Of a DNA stretch of 64,000 bases, positions 22,390 through 33,863 are shown in pieces (positions within the stretch are counted from its first letter, which is position 1; each line of letters opens with the position of its first letter). This stretch comes from Allantophomopsis cytisporea. Lineage: Eukaryota > Ascomycota > Leotiomycetes > Phacidiales > Phacidiaceae. The position numbers were made by a program, and so were the translations under genes. The notes beneath the pieces are model-generated. The model searched no databases and was not told the origin of the DNA. It was given only the letters and a program-made list of their open reading frames with translations. The stretch is from contig CP103027.1 in the NCBI GenBank assembly GCA_024752435.1, forward strand, positions 62,001 to 126,000. Direction: 5' to 3'.

Positions 22390-24332
22390 ATGAAGCAAGC
22401 ATCTCCGCATAGCATAGTCGTGCCGATATTGTTATCAAATTTCGGGTTTTCACTGCTAGTTAGTTGGTTCTATACAAACTCTATCATCGTGGATAATAGT
22501 CTTATCAATCAATCATAATGACTTTTCGCATTTATAGAATTTGCAGTGCAATCAATGTAGGTAATTGCAATTCACTCGTCCATATATACTTGCTTGCTTT
22601 AAGGATTATCCATCATGTAACCTATAGACCTGCTCCGTTGCCTCCTACAAAAACATTCAACAATGGGGATTCGTTGGTGGTCATCGATCCAACTACTAGT
22701 CTGCTGGTCTGAGGATTGTGTATAATAAGAGAACGAACGGGATTCCCCTTTTTTCTCAGACATGGTTGAATGAAACTATTAGATAAAGATATCAGTGTAC
22801 ACCGGTATGCACTTTATAGTGACATAGATATCTGCAATCATTATATCCAAAGGTGTTGCATTTCAAGAGACTCCGATTCCATATTCCGAGCCGAATATGA
22901 TTGTGCTTTCGTATCGGTAATCAGACCAACGAGACTGATAGGCAGCATTTATACATAAATCAGCTGACTTGATAGGATTCCAATACAAACAGACAAAACT
23001 TTCTACATTAACAATTGAGTTGTACTCGCACTCTCCTCGATCGCTATACTCCATTCCATTCCATGTCGTTTATGTTTGGTTCATTTAATTCATTTAATTC
23101 ATTCATTATCTGTTTTGTTTGTTCCATTTCTTCGTCTATCTATCTATTTTTGGTTGCTTGAGGGGTTTTGAGAGGATTTGGGACTATTTTCGGGTTCATT
23201 TCCCCCCTCTTTTTCTAGAATATTACTGGAAATTGAAATGACCTTTATTCAAGGGTATGACGACAACCGCGCAGCTTTCAGGCATCATCAGGCCAACTCA
23301 GGCACCCAGATACGATTCAGGCATTCAGGACCCTGGTGCCAGGCGAGAATGGGGCTGATGAGGCTCTCCCAGCCAATCACCATCGCGATAAGACATCTCG
23401 GACCCATTCTTCAGGCAGCCAGCACTTCTCTCCGCAGGGAACAACACCTGTGCACCCCCATAACCTGGAGAGACAGACAAGTCGTGAACGTGAACGAAAC
23501 GGAGGAGAGAGAATGAGCAACATCGCCAAATAGAGAGCCACACATCCACATCCACATCCACATCCCCATCCACCAACTCTCTTCTCTTCCAACCCCATCG
23601 CAACTACTCGTCATCAATACCCACTCAATTCCAACCGCCCATACCCTCTTCATTCACCTCGCATCAACCTCCAACAAACCCAAGGCAAAAGGAAAAGGCA
23701 GAAGCGAAGAAAGAGGCCAAGGAGAAGCAAAGCAATACCAAACCAAACCAATAGCAACATCTACAGTATCTTATGATCCCCACCCGTCACCTCGCGCCCA
23801 AGAGCACCAAAGAGTAGACAGACAAATATATACACATACAGAGTCAAAGACGAAAAACACAAAGGAAAGAAAGAAAGAAAAAAAGTCAAGCATTGCTTAC
23901 GAAGTCTGTCCTCCTCTCGTCTCCGAGCATTCCATTTCATCGGCTTTCTCCGCCTCCACACGTTGTCTAGGTAAGCAGTCTAGAATATCCTCAACCAGCA
24001 AGGAGCTTCGTCTTAAAAGAACTGCTTCTTCCTCGCCTTACGCACATACATCTACGGCGTTGAGTGAGAAAGAACTCCATTGGAACAGAGCTGATTGTTC
24101 GCCTCAATTTCAGGAGTAAACGGCCCTTTGTACCGACATACATAAGAGCAGCAGTTCGCACGCGATCATACACTTTCTCTTCGAACCCCATTACACGCTC
24201 CACGAGCGTCCTAATACCTTCAACATTTCTTCCTCAAATACCGCCAAACTGTCTTCCCCTCTCCTTCTTCCGCGGACCGTCTCGTACGACGCCAGCACGA
24301 ATCCCCCACGTGCCACTGGCCAGTACCTCAGC
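22390..24332. other. Gene-free stretch upstream of ORM1
   Basis: About 1.9 kb without a supportable gene. The left half is AT-rich. The right half is C/A-rich with a run of CCACAT units (about 23535-23570), and probably contains the ORM1 promoter and 5' UTR. Confidence 0.55.
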
Positions 24333-24992
24333 ATGAGCGAGTCGAAGACGGGACGAAGAAGAAGATCGAGTAGTTTGATATACCAAGAACCTCCGGAGAC
24401 TATTGAGCATTTGAGCGATCAAGCAGCTCTTCCAAATCTCAATTCGGACTGGGTGAATGCAAAAGGTATGGGAAAACATCAACCAAGATATCACATTCAT
24501 TGTCCGCTCAGTTTCTGACTATTTTTAGGTGCCTGGACGATCCATATTGTTCTAATCGCTGCTCTCAAAATCTTCTATGACATCATTCCCGGAGTCTCAC
24601 AGGAGACATCATGGACATTGACGAATATTTCGTACATGTTCGGATCATATTTGATGTTCCACTGGGTTCGAGGAGTGCCATTCGAGTTTAACGCAGGAGC
24701 ATATGACAACCTCAATATGTGGGAACAGATCGACAACGGAGACCAATACACACCCGCCAAGAAGTTCCTTTTGAGCGTGCCCATTGTTCTTTTCCTTTTA
24801 AGTACTCATTACACTCATTACGACCTTACCTACTTCACCCTTAATTTCCTAGCTGTCTTGATTGTTGTTGTACCAAAATTACCTTCCGTAAGTTTAACCG
24901 ATCTTGTATTGGTGAAATTAGTGGACTAACGACGTGTGCAGAGTCATCGAATGAGAGTTGGCCTTTTTTCTGGCGCCCCAGAGGACAGATAG
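24333..24992 (+). CDS. ORM1: ORM1/ORMDL sphingolipid regulator
   Basis: Three exons: 24333-24465, 24529-24887 and 24942-24992, giving 180 residues. The central part is nearly invariant in the ORMDL family (NAKGAWTIHIVLIAALKIFY, QETSWTLTNISYMFGSY, HWVRGVPFEFNAGAYDNL). Four membrane spans are visible, and the conserved end is SHRMRVGLFSGAPEDR. ORM proteins are ER membrane subunits that restrain serine palmitoyltransferase, the first step of sphingolipid synthesis. The fungal N-terminus carries phosphorylatable serines; here it is basic then Ser-rich (TGRRRRSSSLIYQ), consistent with Ypk-type control of the inhibition. All introns are GT-AG and in phase. Without splicing the first intron would end the protein after 61 residues. 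Confidence 0.95.
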
Positions 24993-25751
24993 TTGTTGTT
25001 GAGGGGTTGGGCTTTGGTGAGGCGTTCTGGACAACTTTTCCCTTTCAGATGGGTTCTTTCGTCGTTCTGCATAGTAAGTAGAGGGAAAGAAAAATTGGGT
25101 GTCCTGTAGGAATTGATTGAGAGCGAGTTGTACTTTTTAGTTAGCGAATTCCAGAATAGCAAGTCATTGGCTATCGTTTTGCTACCACTTTCTGGGACCT
25201 TTTTGACCTTGAGAATGAGAACCAACTTTTCGAATTAAGGGGGACGTCTTTGGGTACCTTGTTGGAGTAATATCTCCACTCATTCTTTCCATTTTCAAAA
25301 AATTGAGCTACCTCCTTTTAGCTCTCCAACAAACCTTCAAAGGCAAGTCCAGAAATATAACTTCGCTACCACAATAACGACGGATCATATTCAGCACAGT
25401 CAATTTTCAGGATTTCAATCCTACACATTTCCAGTTTATGAAGCTGCGATATAGGTAAAGTTCTTGCAAGCTAACAAACTAACACACCTTCAGGATATAT
25501 TGATCACGGCATTGCCAAAAATAGCCAATTTTCAAATGCATTGGACTCATCGAAGCGTCACAAGACAAGTTGCCCTCAATATTCATGATGGGACTAACAC
25601 ATCCCTCGAGTATATAACAGACGGCTTCTTTCATTGTCCTCGAATTTCTCTTCTTCCGTTTCTAACTGTTTCGCTGCTTCAACACTCGTTTGCCCACAGT
25701 TCTATTTAATTTTACCTACAGTCATTCGCTACACCCAATTACCTCGATAAT
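24993..25751. other. Intergenic region before the wall-protein gene
   Basis: About 0.76 kb holding the ORM1 3' UTR and the promoter of the next gene. I see no coding sequence. Confidence 0.6.
25611..25617 (+). promoter_or_regulatory. TATA-like element of the wall-protein gene
   Basis: TATATAA lies 141 bp upstream of the ATG at 25752, followed by a C/T-rich leader. This suits a strongly expressed structural gene. It is a motif match only. Confidence 0.45.
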
Positions 25752-27443
25752 ATGTTCTTCTCTACCGCTGCTACTATTGCTGTGCTCGCAGGTGCCAGCT
25801 ATGCTGCCCCTGCCTCCAGCGCTTCTGAAACTCCCGATGCTGAACTTCTCTGCTACTCTCCCCAGAAGCACAAGACTTTCTGCGGTGAAGTCCAGGCCCT
25901 GACTTCCAATGCCGACTTCAAAATCACTGGCACTACTCCTGCCATCGCTACCTTCCAGAAGGATGATAAGGAAAACTACATCAACGTCGAGATTTGCTTC
26001 CCTTACGATAAGAAGTGCTACAAGACTACCAGCCTTGAGCAGGGAGACCTTTTCGAGGCTGTTGTCAAGGGACCAGGAAAGGAGCACATTGCAGTCATGC
26101 TCGGCAACCAGGAGTTTCTCGTCGATAAGGCGAAGGACGAGATCAAGAAGCATGGCAAGCATGACAAGCGTGATATTCCAACCGCGCTTCCAACTGCTTT
26201 CCCTTTCCCTCCACCTGACAGATACTTCATTGGTGTTTCCGGTCCTCTGGCCAATGCTGCTCCAGCACAGCCAGCACAACCAGCACCACCAGCCAATGCC
26301 ACCAATCCCATCAACGGAACCGGAAGTTACCCACTGAACAACTCTACCGGCAGCCCATACCTCAGTGGCACTGCTGTTGGAAACTACACCACCAGCTATG
26401 TCACCAAGACTGTCCCATCCTATGTGACATACTGCCCTACCCCAACTGTCTTCACCCAGGGTAAGCAGGTCTACATCGTCACTGCTCCAAGCCTCGTCAC
26501 CATCACCAACTGCCCATGTACCATCGTCCAGCCCAGCATTGCCCCTGTTGGATCCGCCAAGCCAACAACCAAGGCTCGTTTCCGCATTACCAATGGCACT
26601 TCTCCATTTGGTAGTGGTGCTTTCACCGGTACTGGTACCGCTTTCACTAGAACTGCCGTCTCCGCTGTCCAGACTGTTGTCATTCCATGCCCATCCTGCC
26701 CAGGAGGTATTTCGGTCTCTATCGTCAGCAACGGTGCTGGTCAAGGAAATGGAGCTTCTATTGGTGCTGCTCCAACCGCTCCATTCGTCAACGGGACTGT
26801 CGTTGGAGTTGGTGCTACTGGTGTCAACGGTGCTGTTCCAACCAACGTCGGTGCTACCGGTGTCAACGGTGCTGCTCCAACCAATGTTGGTGTTAATGTT
26901 GGTGCCACTGGTATCAGCGGTGCTGTACCAACAAACGTCGGTGCTATTGGTATCAATAGTACTTCTTCAAACAACTTTGGTGCTGCTGGTATCAATGGTA
27001 CTTCTTCAAACAACGTTGGTGCTGCTGGTATTAATGGTACTTCTCCAAACAATGTCGGTACTACCTCTCCAAACGTTGGTGCTGCCGGTATCAACGGCAC
27101 TTCTCCAAACAACGTCGGCGCTGCCGGTAGCAACCCAGCTAACTCTGGCAACGTCGGAGCCGCTGGCAGCAACCCAGTCTCAGCCGCCAACGCCGGAGCC
27201 GCAGGAAACAACCCGGTGACCGCTGGCAATGTCGGAGCTGCTGGAAACACTCCAGCTACCGCCGCCAACGCAGGAGCTGCTGGAAACAACCCAGCTACCG
27301 CTGCCACCGCTGGAGCCGCTGGTTCCACCAGCTCTGGCTCTACCAACAGCAACGTTGGTGCCTTCCAGGGCGCTGCCACCACCTCCTCCCCAAGTGTCTT
27401 CGGTGCCCTTGTTGCCGTTGCCGCTGCTGCTTTCTTCTTCTAA
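25752..27443 (+). CDS. Secreted repetitive cell-wall protein, probable GPI anchor
   Basis: Single exon, 563 residues. A signal peptide covers residues 1-18 (cleavage after SYA). The next 120 residues form a small domain with four cysteines (34, 44, 82, 89), ending at a Kex2-type KR site (139-140). A Pro/Ala linker leads to YVTYCPTPTVFTQGKQVYIV and TITNCPCTIV, a motif pair found in many fungal GPI wall proteins. The final third is made of Gly/Ala/Asn-rich repeats with many N-glycosylation sequons (NGT, NST). The last 18 residues are hydrophobic (SVFGALVAVAAAAFFF), as expected for a GPI-attachment signal. It probably sits covalently in the cell wall. The exact family is not recognised. Long open frames on the opposite strand are by-products of its GC-biased codons. 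Confidence 0.85.
   Translation: MFFSTAATIAVLAGASYAAPASSASETPDAELLCYSPQKHKTFCGEVQALTSNADFKITGTTPAIATFQKDDKENYINVEICFPYDKKCYKTTSLEQGDLFEAVVKGPGKEHIAVMLGNQEFLVDKAKDEIKKHGKHDKRDIPTALPTAFPFPPPDRYFIGVSGPLANAAPAQPAQPAPPANATNPINGTGSYPLNNSTGSPYLSGTAVGNYTTSYVTKTVPSYVTYCPTPTVFTQGKQVYIVTAPSLVTITNCPCTIVQPSIAPVGSAKPTTKARFRITNGTSPFGSGAFTGTGTAFTRTAVSAVQTVVIPCPSCPGGISVSIVSNGAGQGNGASIGAAPTAPFVNGTVVGVGATGVNGAVPTNVGATGVNGAAPTNVGVNVGATGISGAVPTNVGAIGINSTSSNNFGAAGINGTSSNNVGAAGINGTSPNNVGTTSPNVGAAGINGTSPNNVGAAGSNPANSGNVGAAGSNPVSAANAGAAGNNPVTAGNVGAAGNTPATAANAGAAGNNPATAATAGAAGSTSSGSTNSNVGAFQGAATTSSPSVFGALVAVAAAAFFF
26800..27330 (+). repeat. Degenerate tandem repeats coding a Gly-Ala-Asn repeat
   Basis: About a dozen imperfect units of 30-45 nt encode variants of GATGVNGAAPTNV, then GAAGINGTSPNNV, then GAAGSNPVTAGNV. 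The units fall into three successive sequence classes, suggesting serial expansion of different parent units. Confidence 0.85.
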
Positions 27444-29410
27444 GCAGGAGCGGCATCTGCCCGTGGTTTCCATTCCATGGCTCTTTCGAGCTCTGGAGGC
27501 CTTTTCTGGTTTGTCGATATGAGTAATGGTTCTGCATCGCTCTTACTCGGCCTTGGGAAAGGTTGTGGGTGGTTGGGCGGTGTTAGGTACATGGCGTTCT
27601 TGGGATCTCTTGCTTGGAATCTTCGGGGCATCATGTTGTGTGTGGCGTTTGAGGGGGCTCTTTGGGTTCTTGAGAGTGATATATTTTTTTAATATATTTC
27701 ATGGAAGCTTCTGTTGCATCCTCCCATATCTTTCGTTGATTTGTCTTTTGGGTTGCGAGAGGGGAGTCATGCTATGTATTTATTAGCTTACGGCGGTGGA
27801 GTGCATGAGCCCTTATATAATACAATATAATTTTAATAGCCAGATTGTTTAGTTAGTAGATGGTTGTGTAGTCTTTAGAAATATAATCATCTCTGGTGAC
27901 TTTTGGTCATGATTTGTGTTATTTGTCGTATAAATATTGTGAAGTGTGTTGAGAATGATAACGTAACTGCTCTGTGTATTGATTTTGGGAACTGCATTAT
28001 GAATAGTGGAATGATGAAATATAGTTACTGCAATGTTCTTAGATATATCCAACATATTATTTAACTTGATGTGTCGTGCTAACACAAATGATTATAGAGT
28101 GCGTACATCGTAAGTAGAACATTCCCATTCGCATCACTAGGAACCCCATATACGAGCATATCACAACAAATACATCTCTCACAAGACACTCAGAGCTCAC
28201 TTCCTCAGAAAATACATCGAGTCAAGAGATCTCAGGTCCTCAAGTCCTCAAGTCTACACACCCTATAAACCCCACGCCCATTATAAAACTTTCAAGTCAA
28301 GTCCAGTCCAGCCCAACCCTCCCAAATCCAATCGAGTCCATCAAGCCCTCAACCAACCAGTCACACCTCAAGCTACGCCGCAGACCGCATCCCAAAAACA
28401 TCCCAATCCGTATCCCAAATGCAGAGGAGAGTGAAGAAAATACACGATCCCCAAATCAAAGCACACACTTCAACATTTAGCATTCAGCATTTAGCATTCA
28501 GCATTCAGCATTCAGCATTCTGTATGAGCAAAAGTGAAAGCACAAGCATATGAAAACGAGCAAGTTTCTCAATCTCATTTATTCCTGTTCATTCTAATCT
28601 ATCCACGTTCATTCAGTTCCTCCAAGTTCATTCCAGTTCATCAAGTTCATTATATTATCCAAATTCATCCCAATTCAGCACAATCAATCAACAAATCAAT
28701 CAATCAACCAACCAATCAATCTCTTCATAGTGTAGTGTAGTGTAAAGTAATGTAAAGTTATAACAAAATTGGACCACAGACATAAGCCTCACTATGCACA
28801 GCCAGCTGCCCATCCAATGATCCCTAAGATTTCGCATGCATTTAACACTTCTCTGCTTATTCTGTTCCCATGCTTCTCTCCTATGCACCTATGCACCTCT
28901 ACTGCTCTCCTTTAATCGCACATCCGTTACACCCTATCCCATCCCATCCCATCCTATGCCGTCTATCGCCATACCACTATCCAGCATTCGCCCTCTCCAA
29001 GTTCCTCTCCCCGTCTAGACTTCATCCGCTCCACTACATCTAGCTTCATCCGCTCCTTCAACTGAATTCCATCCACATCCGTATCCGCATCCACATTCGC
29101 ATACGCGCCCTCCACGCACAAAAGAAAAAGAAAAGAGTACACAGCAAGAGTTAAATAGGTCAACGCCACCCTCAATTACACAAAAAAAGAGGCGGATCTG
29201 TTTTGCAGGATAGGGGAAACGAGAAAAAAAAGAAGAAAAAAGAAAAATAAGAGCAGGAAAAAAAGAAGGGGTGTAAGACCACCACACCACCACCACCACC
29301 AAAAAAAAGATTCCAACACAAAAAAATAAATAAAGCTTTCAAGAACGCCCACCAACCAAGCCAAGCCAGTCCGTCATTAATGATCATAACCCGCTCCTCT
29401 CTGCCAAGGA
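27444..29410. other. Gene-free convergent region with 3' UTRs
   Basis: About 2 kb between two converging genes. The left part (to about 28.1 kb) is AT-rich. The right part is C/A-rich with simple repeats, including CAATCAATCAAC-type runs at 28681-28722. No supportable coding sequence. Confidence 0.55.
28479..28520. repeat. Six copies of a 7-bp unit
   Basis: AGCATTC is repeated six times head to tail; the second copy ends in T instead of C. Non-coding. Confidence 0.95.
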
Positions 29411-31912
29411 CTAGCGTTGTTGTTGTGTCAGACTCAGGGACGAAATATGATTGTCAAGAGAGTAATTTTGACTCAAGTGAGGAGGAGCATGTGCAGAAAC
29501 AGTAGGGGTCGCGCCATTGTAGGGGACATACCTAGCATTATTTTGCTGTCTGAACCCCGAGGGGCTCGAGTCATTCACACTTCTGTATGCATTGACGTTG
29601 GAGGGGGGTGGGCCTCGGTATGAAGGTGCTGGGCTTGGAGCCACGTTGCGGTTCATGAGCGGAAGGTCGCTGTTTGGACGGGATTCCGCGTAGCCTTGGT
29701 AGACTTGTCTTGGATTGTCCTGGTAGCCTGGCTGCTGGTAGGCTGGTTGGCCGTATCCTTGGTGTGGTTGACCGTACGCTTGTGGTTGAGGTGCACCGAA
29801 TGTTTGTGGCGGTTGCTGGTAGTTGTTGTGCTGAGCTTGTGCTTGCGCTGGGAATAGCGGTACCGATGGATCGACTGGAGAACTTCTCTCTTGGAATGAC
29901 GCTGGGTGTCCAGATCCGGCAGTCGAGGGCGGCAATGGCATGTTGGCAGGGTTCTGGTTCTTCAAGGAATCCGATGACCAGGAGTCTCCATCCTCATCCA
30001 AATCCAATGGAGTCTTGTATCCTCCCTTCATGTCACCTCTGGCAGTGGCTCCGAGGGCATCGAGTTCGGTAGTCAACTGTGACTGAGACTTGATGAAAGA
30101 TGCGCGATCATCAGTCATTGGCTGGTATCGGGTATCGGGGTTCTTGCGGACAAAGGCATAGATAGTGGCAATCAAGACCAAGAGCAAAAGGACCAGAGCG
30201 AAAATAGCGTTGTAGATGAAGAAGGCAACACCCATGACTCCAGTGACAATCTCTGGCTGGTTGAATATTCCGGTGAACATCAACAAGAAGATGGCGTTGA
30301 GGGCATTGATAGCACAAATAGCAATGTTGAAACCATTGGTACCCTTGTCCATCCATGGTCGAATAACAGCGGCAGCGATGAGAGCGCCAAATTCGATGAT
30401 AACCAAAGCAATGGCCTGAACGGTACCGCTACCCTGACCAAAAGCGATGAACATACCCTTGATAAGGATGTACAACAGGTTTGGGAAGATGAAGTAGTAA
30501 GCAGTCGCACGGAATTGAACGTAGAGGAAACCCCACTTGTTCAATGCGGATGGATCGGAGTAGAGAATGTAAGCAGGGTTCTTGTGCATGGCCTCGGAGC
30601 GCTTGGCGATGCGGAAAACCTTGAGAGCAGCCCAGGAAAGAGTGGCGAGCATGCCCACGAAGAAAAAGATAGCCAGTACGACCTCGGCGGCTGAATCAAC
30701 CTGAGTGAACTCCCACAGACAAAGAATGGTCATCTGGGGGAAACCGATGAGCACCATTCGGAACATGATACCCTTCAAGACGGTGAGCCATCCATTACGG
30801 AAGTCCATGAACTTGTCGGATTTCATCCACTTGGCGCGCACGGCAACTTCACAGAACCCCTTGAAGATAGCAACACCAATGATCGTGAAGACAACAAAGA
30901 TGCAGAAGAAAGCAACACCGGTGAGGAAAAGGTTGGTGGATTCGATGCCGGCACGGAAAGCCACACGCTTGATACCCTTGACAATGTAAGTACCGGTGGT
31001 GGTGTCGTCGGAGGAGGATCGTGCAAGAACCATGGCATGGGCCGTCTCGAGTGCTCTCACAACCTTGAGGGCTCGCTTCTCGACCTGTACGGAGGTGGTG
31101 GTGAGGGTGTTGAGGAGCGTAGCCGGAGTACCACCAGTGGATCGCTGGTACCAAGTCGCAATGGTCTGCATGAAATCGACCTCGATGATACCCATACACC
31201 AGTCGAAATTCTGAGTCCATGACTGCACAATGGGCGGAAGGTGTACAGCAGTGAGTCCAACGATGGCAGTGGCCTGGAAGTAACCGAAGAGCGACAGGGC
31301 GTTTGCGGCGACGTGCGCAGCGGTATTCGAGTGTCCTAGACCTGAAGTGACCGCGGAGGCGACCAGAGCCAAGCCTGCAATGACAGCAGTCGCCCATCCC
31401 ACACCCTTTTGATCGACGGTCTGTCCGTTGGAGAGCTGAGCCTCCACACATGCCAGACTGACGGTTGGATCGGAGGTACCATTGATGAGGACCTTGACTG
31501 TCGCATCGAGATCGGGGACTCCATAGGCAATTCCGGGGATTTCATCGACGACTGACTGCGAGAGAACAAGGTTAGATGAGATATCGATCTGACCTGTACT
31601 CATAGGACACATTCCAGCGAGATCCATGGTGCACGGGTTCAATGTCTCATGAACGATTTTATATCCGTACGCCGACACGTCCACATCGAAGGTGACGTTT
31701 CCTTGGATCGAAGAGACACCGACAACATCGAAGGTCAGAGTCAAATTGCCGGGGGTGAAGACGACATTGAACAGACTGGCCGTGAAACTGGAATTAGATT
31801 GACAGGCGTTCAGCGAGCTCGATTCGATGAGTTTTTCGGCACTGGTGAACTGTGGTAGGAAGGACACAATCGAGGTCAGAGCAACCAAGGGCGAGCACAG
31901 CGAGGAGCGCAT
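29411..31912 (-). CDS. FLC/TRP-like membrane channel (ML domain + TRP domain)
   Basis: Single exon, 833 residues. A signal peptide (about 1-25, ending TSA) precedes a lumenal ML-like beta domain (about 26-165) with cysteines and several N-glycosylation sites. It is followed by roughly nine membrane spans (about 170-600), the TRP domain of the fungal FLC/Pkd2 family. The cytosolic tail from about 600 is disordered and rich in Pro, Gln and Tyr (repeated YGQP, YQQPGYQ). Yeast FLC proteins affect FAD import into the ER, calcium homeostasis and cell-wall integrity; S. pombe Pkd2 is a calcium-permeable channel. Exact transport activity is not deducible. The length is slightly above the yeast proteins because of the long tail. 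The start is the first Met before the signal peptide. Confidence 0.9.
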   Translation of the reverse strand: MRSSLCSPLVALTSIVSFLPQFTSAEKLIESSSLNACQSNSSFTASLFNVVFTPGNLTLTFDVVGVSSIQGNVTFDVDVSAYGYKIVHETLNPCTMDLAGMCPMSTGQIDISSNLVLSQSVVDEIPGIAYGVPDLDATVKVLINGTSDPTVSLACVEAQLSNGQTVDQKGVGWATAVIAGLALVASAVTSGLGHSNTAAHVAANALSLFGYFQATAIVGLTAVHLPPIVQSWTQNFDWCMGIIEVDFMQTIATWYQRSTGGTPATLLNTLTTTSVQVEKRALKVVRALETAHAMVLARSSSDDTTTGTYIVKGIKRVAFRAGIESTNLFLTGVAFFCIFVVFTIIGVAIFKGFCEVAVRAKWMKSDKFMDFRNGWLTVLKGIMFRMVLIGFPQMTILCLWEFTQVDSAAEVVLAIFFFVGMLATLSWAALKVFRIAKRSEAMHKNPAYILYSDPSALNKWGFLYVQFRATAYYFIFPNLLYILIKGMFIAFGQGSGTVQAIALVIIEFGALIAAAVIRPWMDKGTNGFNIAICAINALNAIFLLMFTGIFNQPEIVTGVMGVAFFIYNAIFALVLLLLVLIATIYAFVRKNPDTRYQPMTDDRASFIKSQSQLTTELDALGATARGDMKGGYKTPLDLDEDGDSWSSDSLKNQNPANMPLPPSTAGSGHPASFQERSSPVDPSVPLFPAQAQAQHNNYQQPPQTFGAPQPQAYGQPHQGYGQPAYQQPGYQDNPRQVYQGYAESRPNSDLPLMNRNVAPSPAPSYRGPPPSNVNAYRSVNDSSPSGFRQQNNARYVPYNGATPTVSAHAPPHLSQNYSLDNHISSLSLTQQQR

Positions 31913-32419
31913 GTTGCAGAGATTATATGTCGACTATTACTGCCGTCGCGGCGAAGGGGGGAGTATATAAAGTTGGTTGTAATCGTCCCGGGACTTCCGA
32001 CCGTTCGAGGATTGAGAATCGTATCGACAGCACAGATTGACTGCGGGTTTCAGGGGACTTTGGTTGATTTCGGTGCGCACAGCGTGTTCGAGATCGGGGA
32101 GGAGGTGACTGTTGTATACGAGGACCCTATTGTCGTCGCAAAGTTTTGTAGCGAGTGTATCGATGACAACGAGTGTGGGATGTTGTGTATTTAATTTTGG
32201 TGTTGAACGATTCCTGTTTTTTTTTTTACTGAGAGGAAGAAGAAGAAGTAGGAGTCGTGTAGTAGTAGTGTCGAGTAAGGTAGTCGTAGTCGTAGTAGTA
32301 AGGTTTGTAGTGTAGTGTAGTATATGCAATGAAGACGGTAGGATTGAGTTGAGTTGGCGTCTGTCTGTCTGTCTGTGTTCGGAGACTGGGTGATTGAACA
32401 AGGTAATTGGGGGGGATGG

Positions 32420-32515
32420 ATGAGTGAGTGAGTGAGTGAGTGAAAGAGTGTGAGTGGTGAGAGTATGAGAGAGTCGCGCGAGAATGAATGAATGAATGAA
32501 TGAATGAATGAATGA
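32420..32515. repeat. GAGT and GAAT tetranucleotide tracts
   Basis: (TGAG)n at 32420-32442 and (GAAT)n at about 32483-32515, upstream of the FLC-like gene. A second GAAT/GGAT tract lies at 32888-32940. On the minus strand these encode Ser/His/Ile-rich nonsense frames. Confidence 0.9.
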
Positions 32516-33841
32516 TGAATGAATGACTTGAGTGGCTGGCTCTTCTTACTCAGACCTGATTTGGTATATGTTAATATCCATGAAGGTATAGCGGGATGGC
32601 CATTGGGTATGTGGTATGTATGAGAGAGAGAGCGTGTGTGAGTGTGTGAGGGCGGGAGGGAGTGAGTGTGTATGAGTGTGATTGGTTGGAAAGAGTGTAA
32701 GTGTGGTGGTTGGCGTACCTTTTGGTTTGAGCTTGGTTTTGGTGTCTTGTTGTTGTCGCTCTCTCCTGGTGTGTAAGAGAGAGAGAGAGAAAGAGAGAGG
32801 ATTGAAGCGGAGGAGGTTGGCACTTGGGCTGTGTAAGTGATAGAGAGTAGCTGGGAGTAAGTGAGTGCGTGAGTACGCAGTAAGTAAATGAATGGATGGA
32901 TGAATGAATGAATGAATGAATGAATGAGTGGATGAGTGGATGGACGGACACATGATGAATTGCGCGAAGGGGCGTGTGGTAGAGTAAGGTAGGCGGAGTG
33001 TGAATAGTGACTCAGCGTTGTGTATATACTCACATACCTGGCAAGATGTCCGTGGGAGTGTGATTGATGTATGCACACGCATACATCAATGGAGTGCGTG
33101 TACGTGCGTGTTCTGCTTTGCGGTCTTCTACTTCTCTGCGCAAATCTGTGAATATTCCGGGAAGCAGCGTGTGGAGAGAGGGGGTGTCTCCAGTCCACTA
33201 GGGTATACCAGGGGGTGTGATATTATCCGACCATGGAAAATCACCACCAGCAACATCAACAATGGTATGTGATATTATTATTCTTTTATTCTTTATTCCT
33301 TATTCTTTTATCATGATTATCATTTCATTTGATTTGATTTTTTGATTTTTTGATTTTTTCTTCCTTTACTCTTATTCTTCGAAGATCCTTCCTCTACCTC
33401 CTCATACTTCTCACTCAACTCACTTCACTTCTGCATGCGGACCCGACACTTCACATCCAATATACATTATTATGTTCAGAATAAGGACCGGCACACACAC
33501 ACACACATACACACCTAGGAGTTAGCGAGTGGCGGAGCAACAACCGTGGGGGATTTGGCGCGTATGAGAGGGGATCCAGCTCTTCATTTAACGAGTGAGA
33601 TTGCGAGAGTCTGTCGCAGGGCAGGTCAGGTCAGGTTCAGGTCAGGACGTCGCGTTACATCGCAGCAATGAAGTTGAAGGGTAGAAATGGAAATAATGGA
33701 ATCAACAAAAACACAAGCCAGAATTGATGGATTTGACTACCGACTCGAGAAAATGATTCCTTTCCCAAGCAGAAAAAATATTCACAGCATGGAATTGGAT
33801 TATTGTTCACTGTTCTTGTTGGAGATTGTCTCTTGTCGGTG

Positions 33842-33863
33842 CTCCTCCTCCTCCTCCTCCTCC
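33842..33863. repeat. CTC trinucleotide tract
   Basis: Seven CTC units followed by a T run. Confidence 0.9.

Noticed and set aside
25722..26744. 340-codon minus-strand frame across the wall-protein gene
   Set aside because: It is antisense to a gene with signal peptide, conserved motifs and GPI signal; its Gly/Ser/Trp-rich composition is the mirror of the GC-biased codons.
28479..28520. CRISPR-like or regulatory array
   Set aside because: A 7-bp tandem unit without spacers: a simple minisatellite.
32191..33198. 335-codon minus-strand frame
   Set aside because: It runs through GAAT, GAGT and GA microsatellites and reads as Ser/His/Ile repeats; two other frames over the same tracts are also open.
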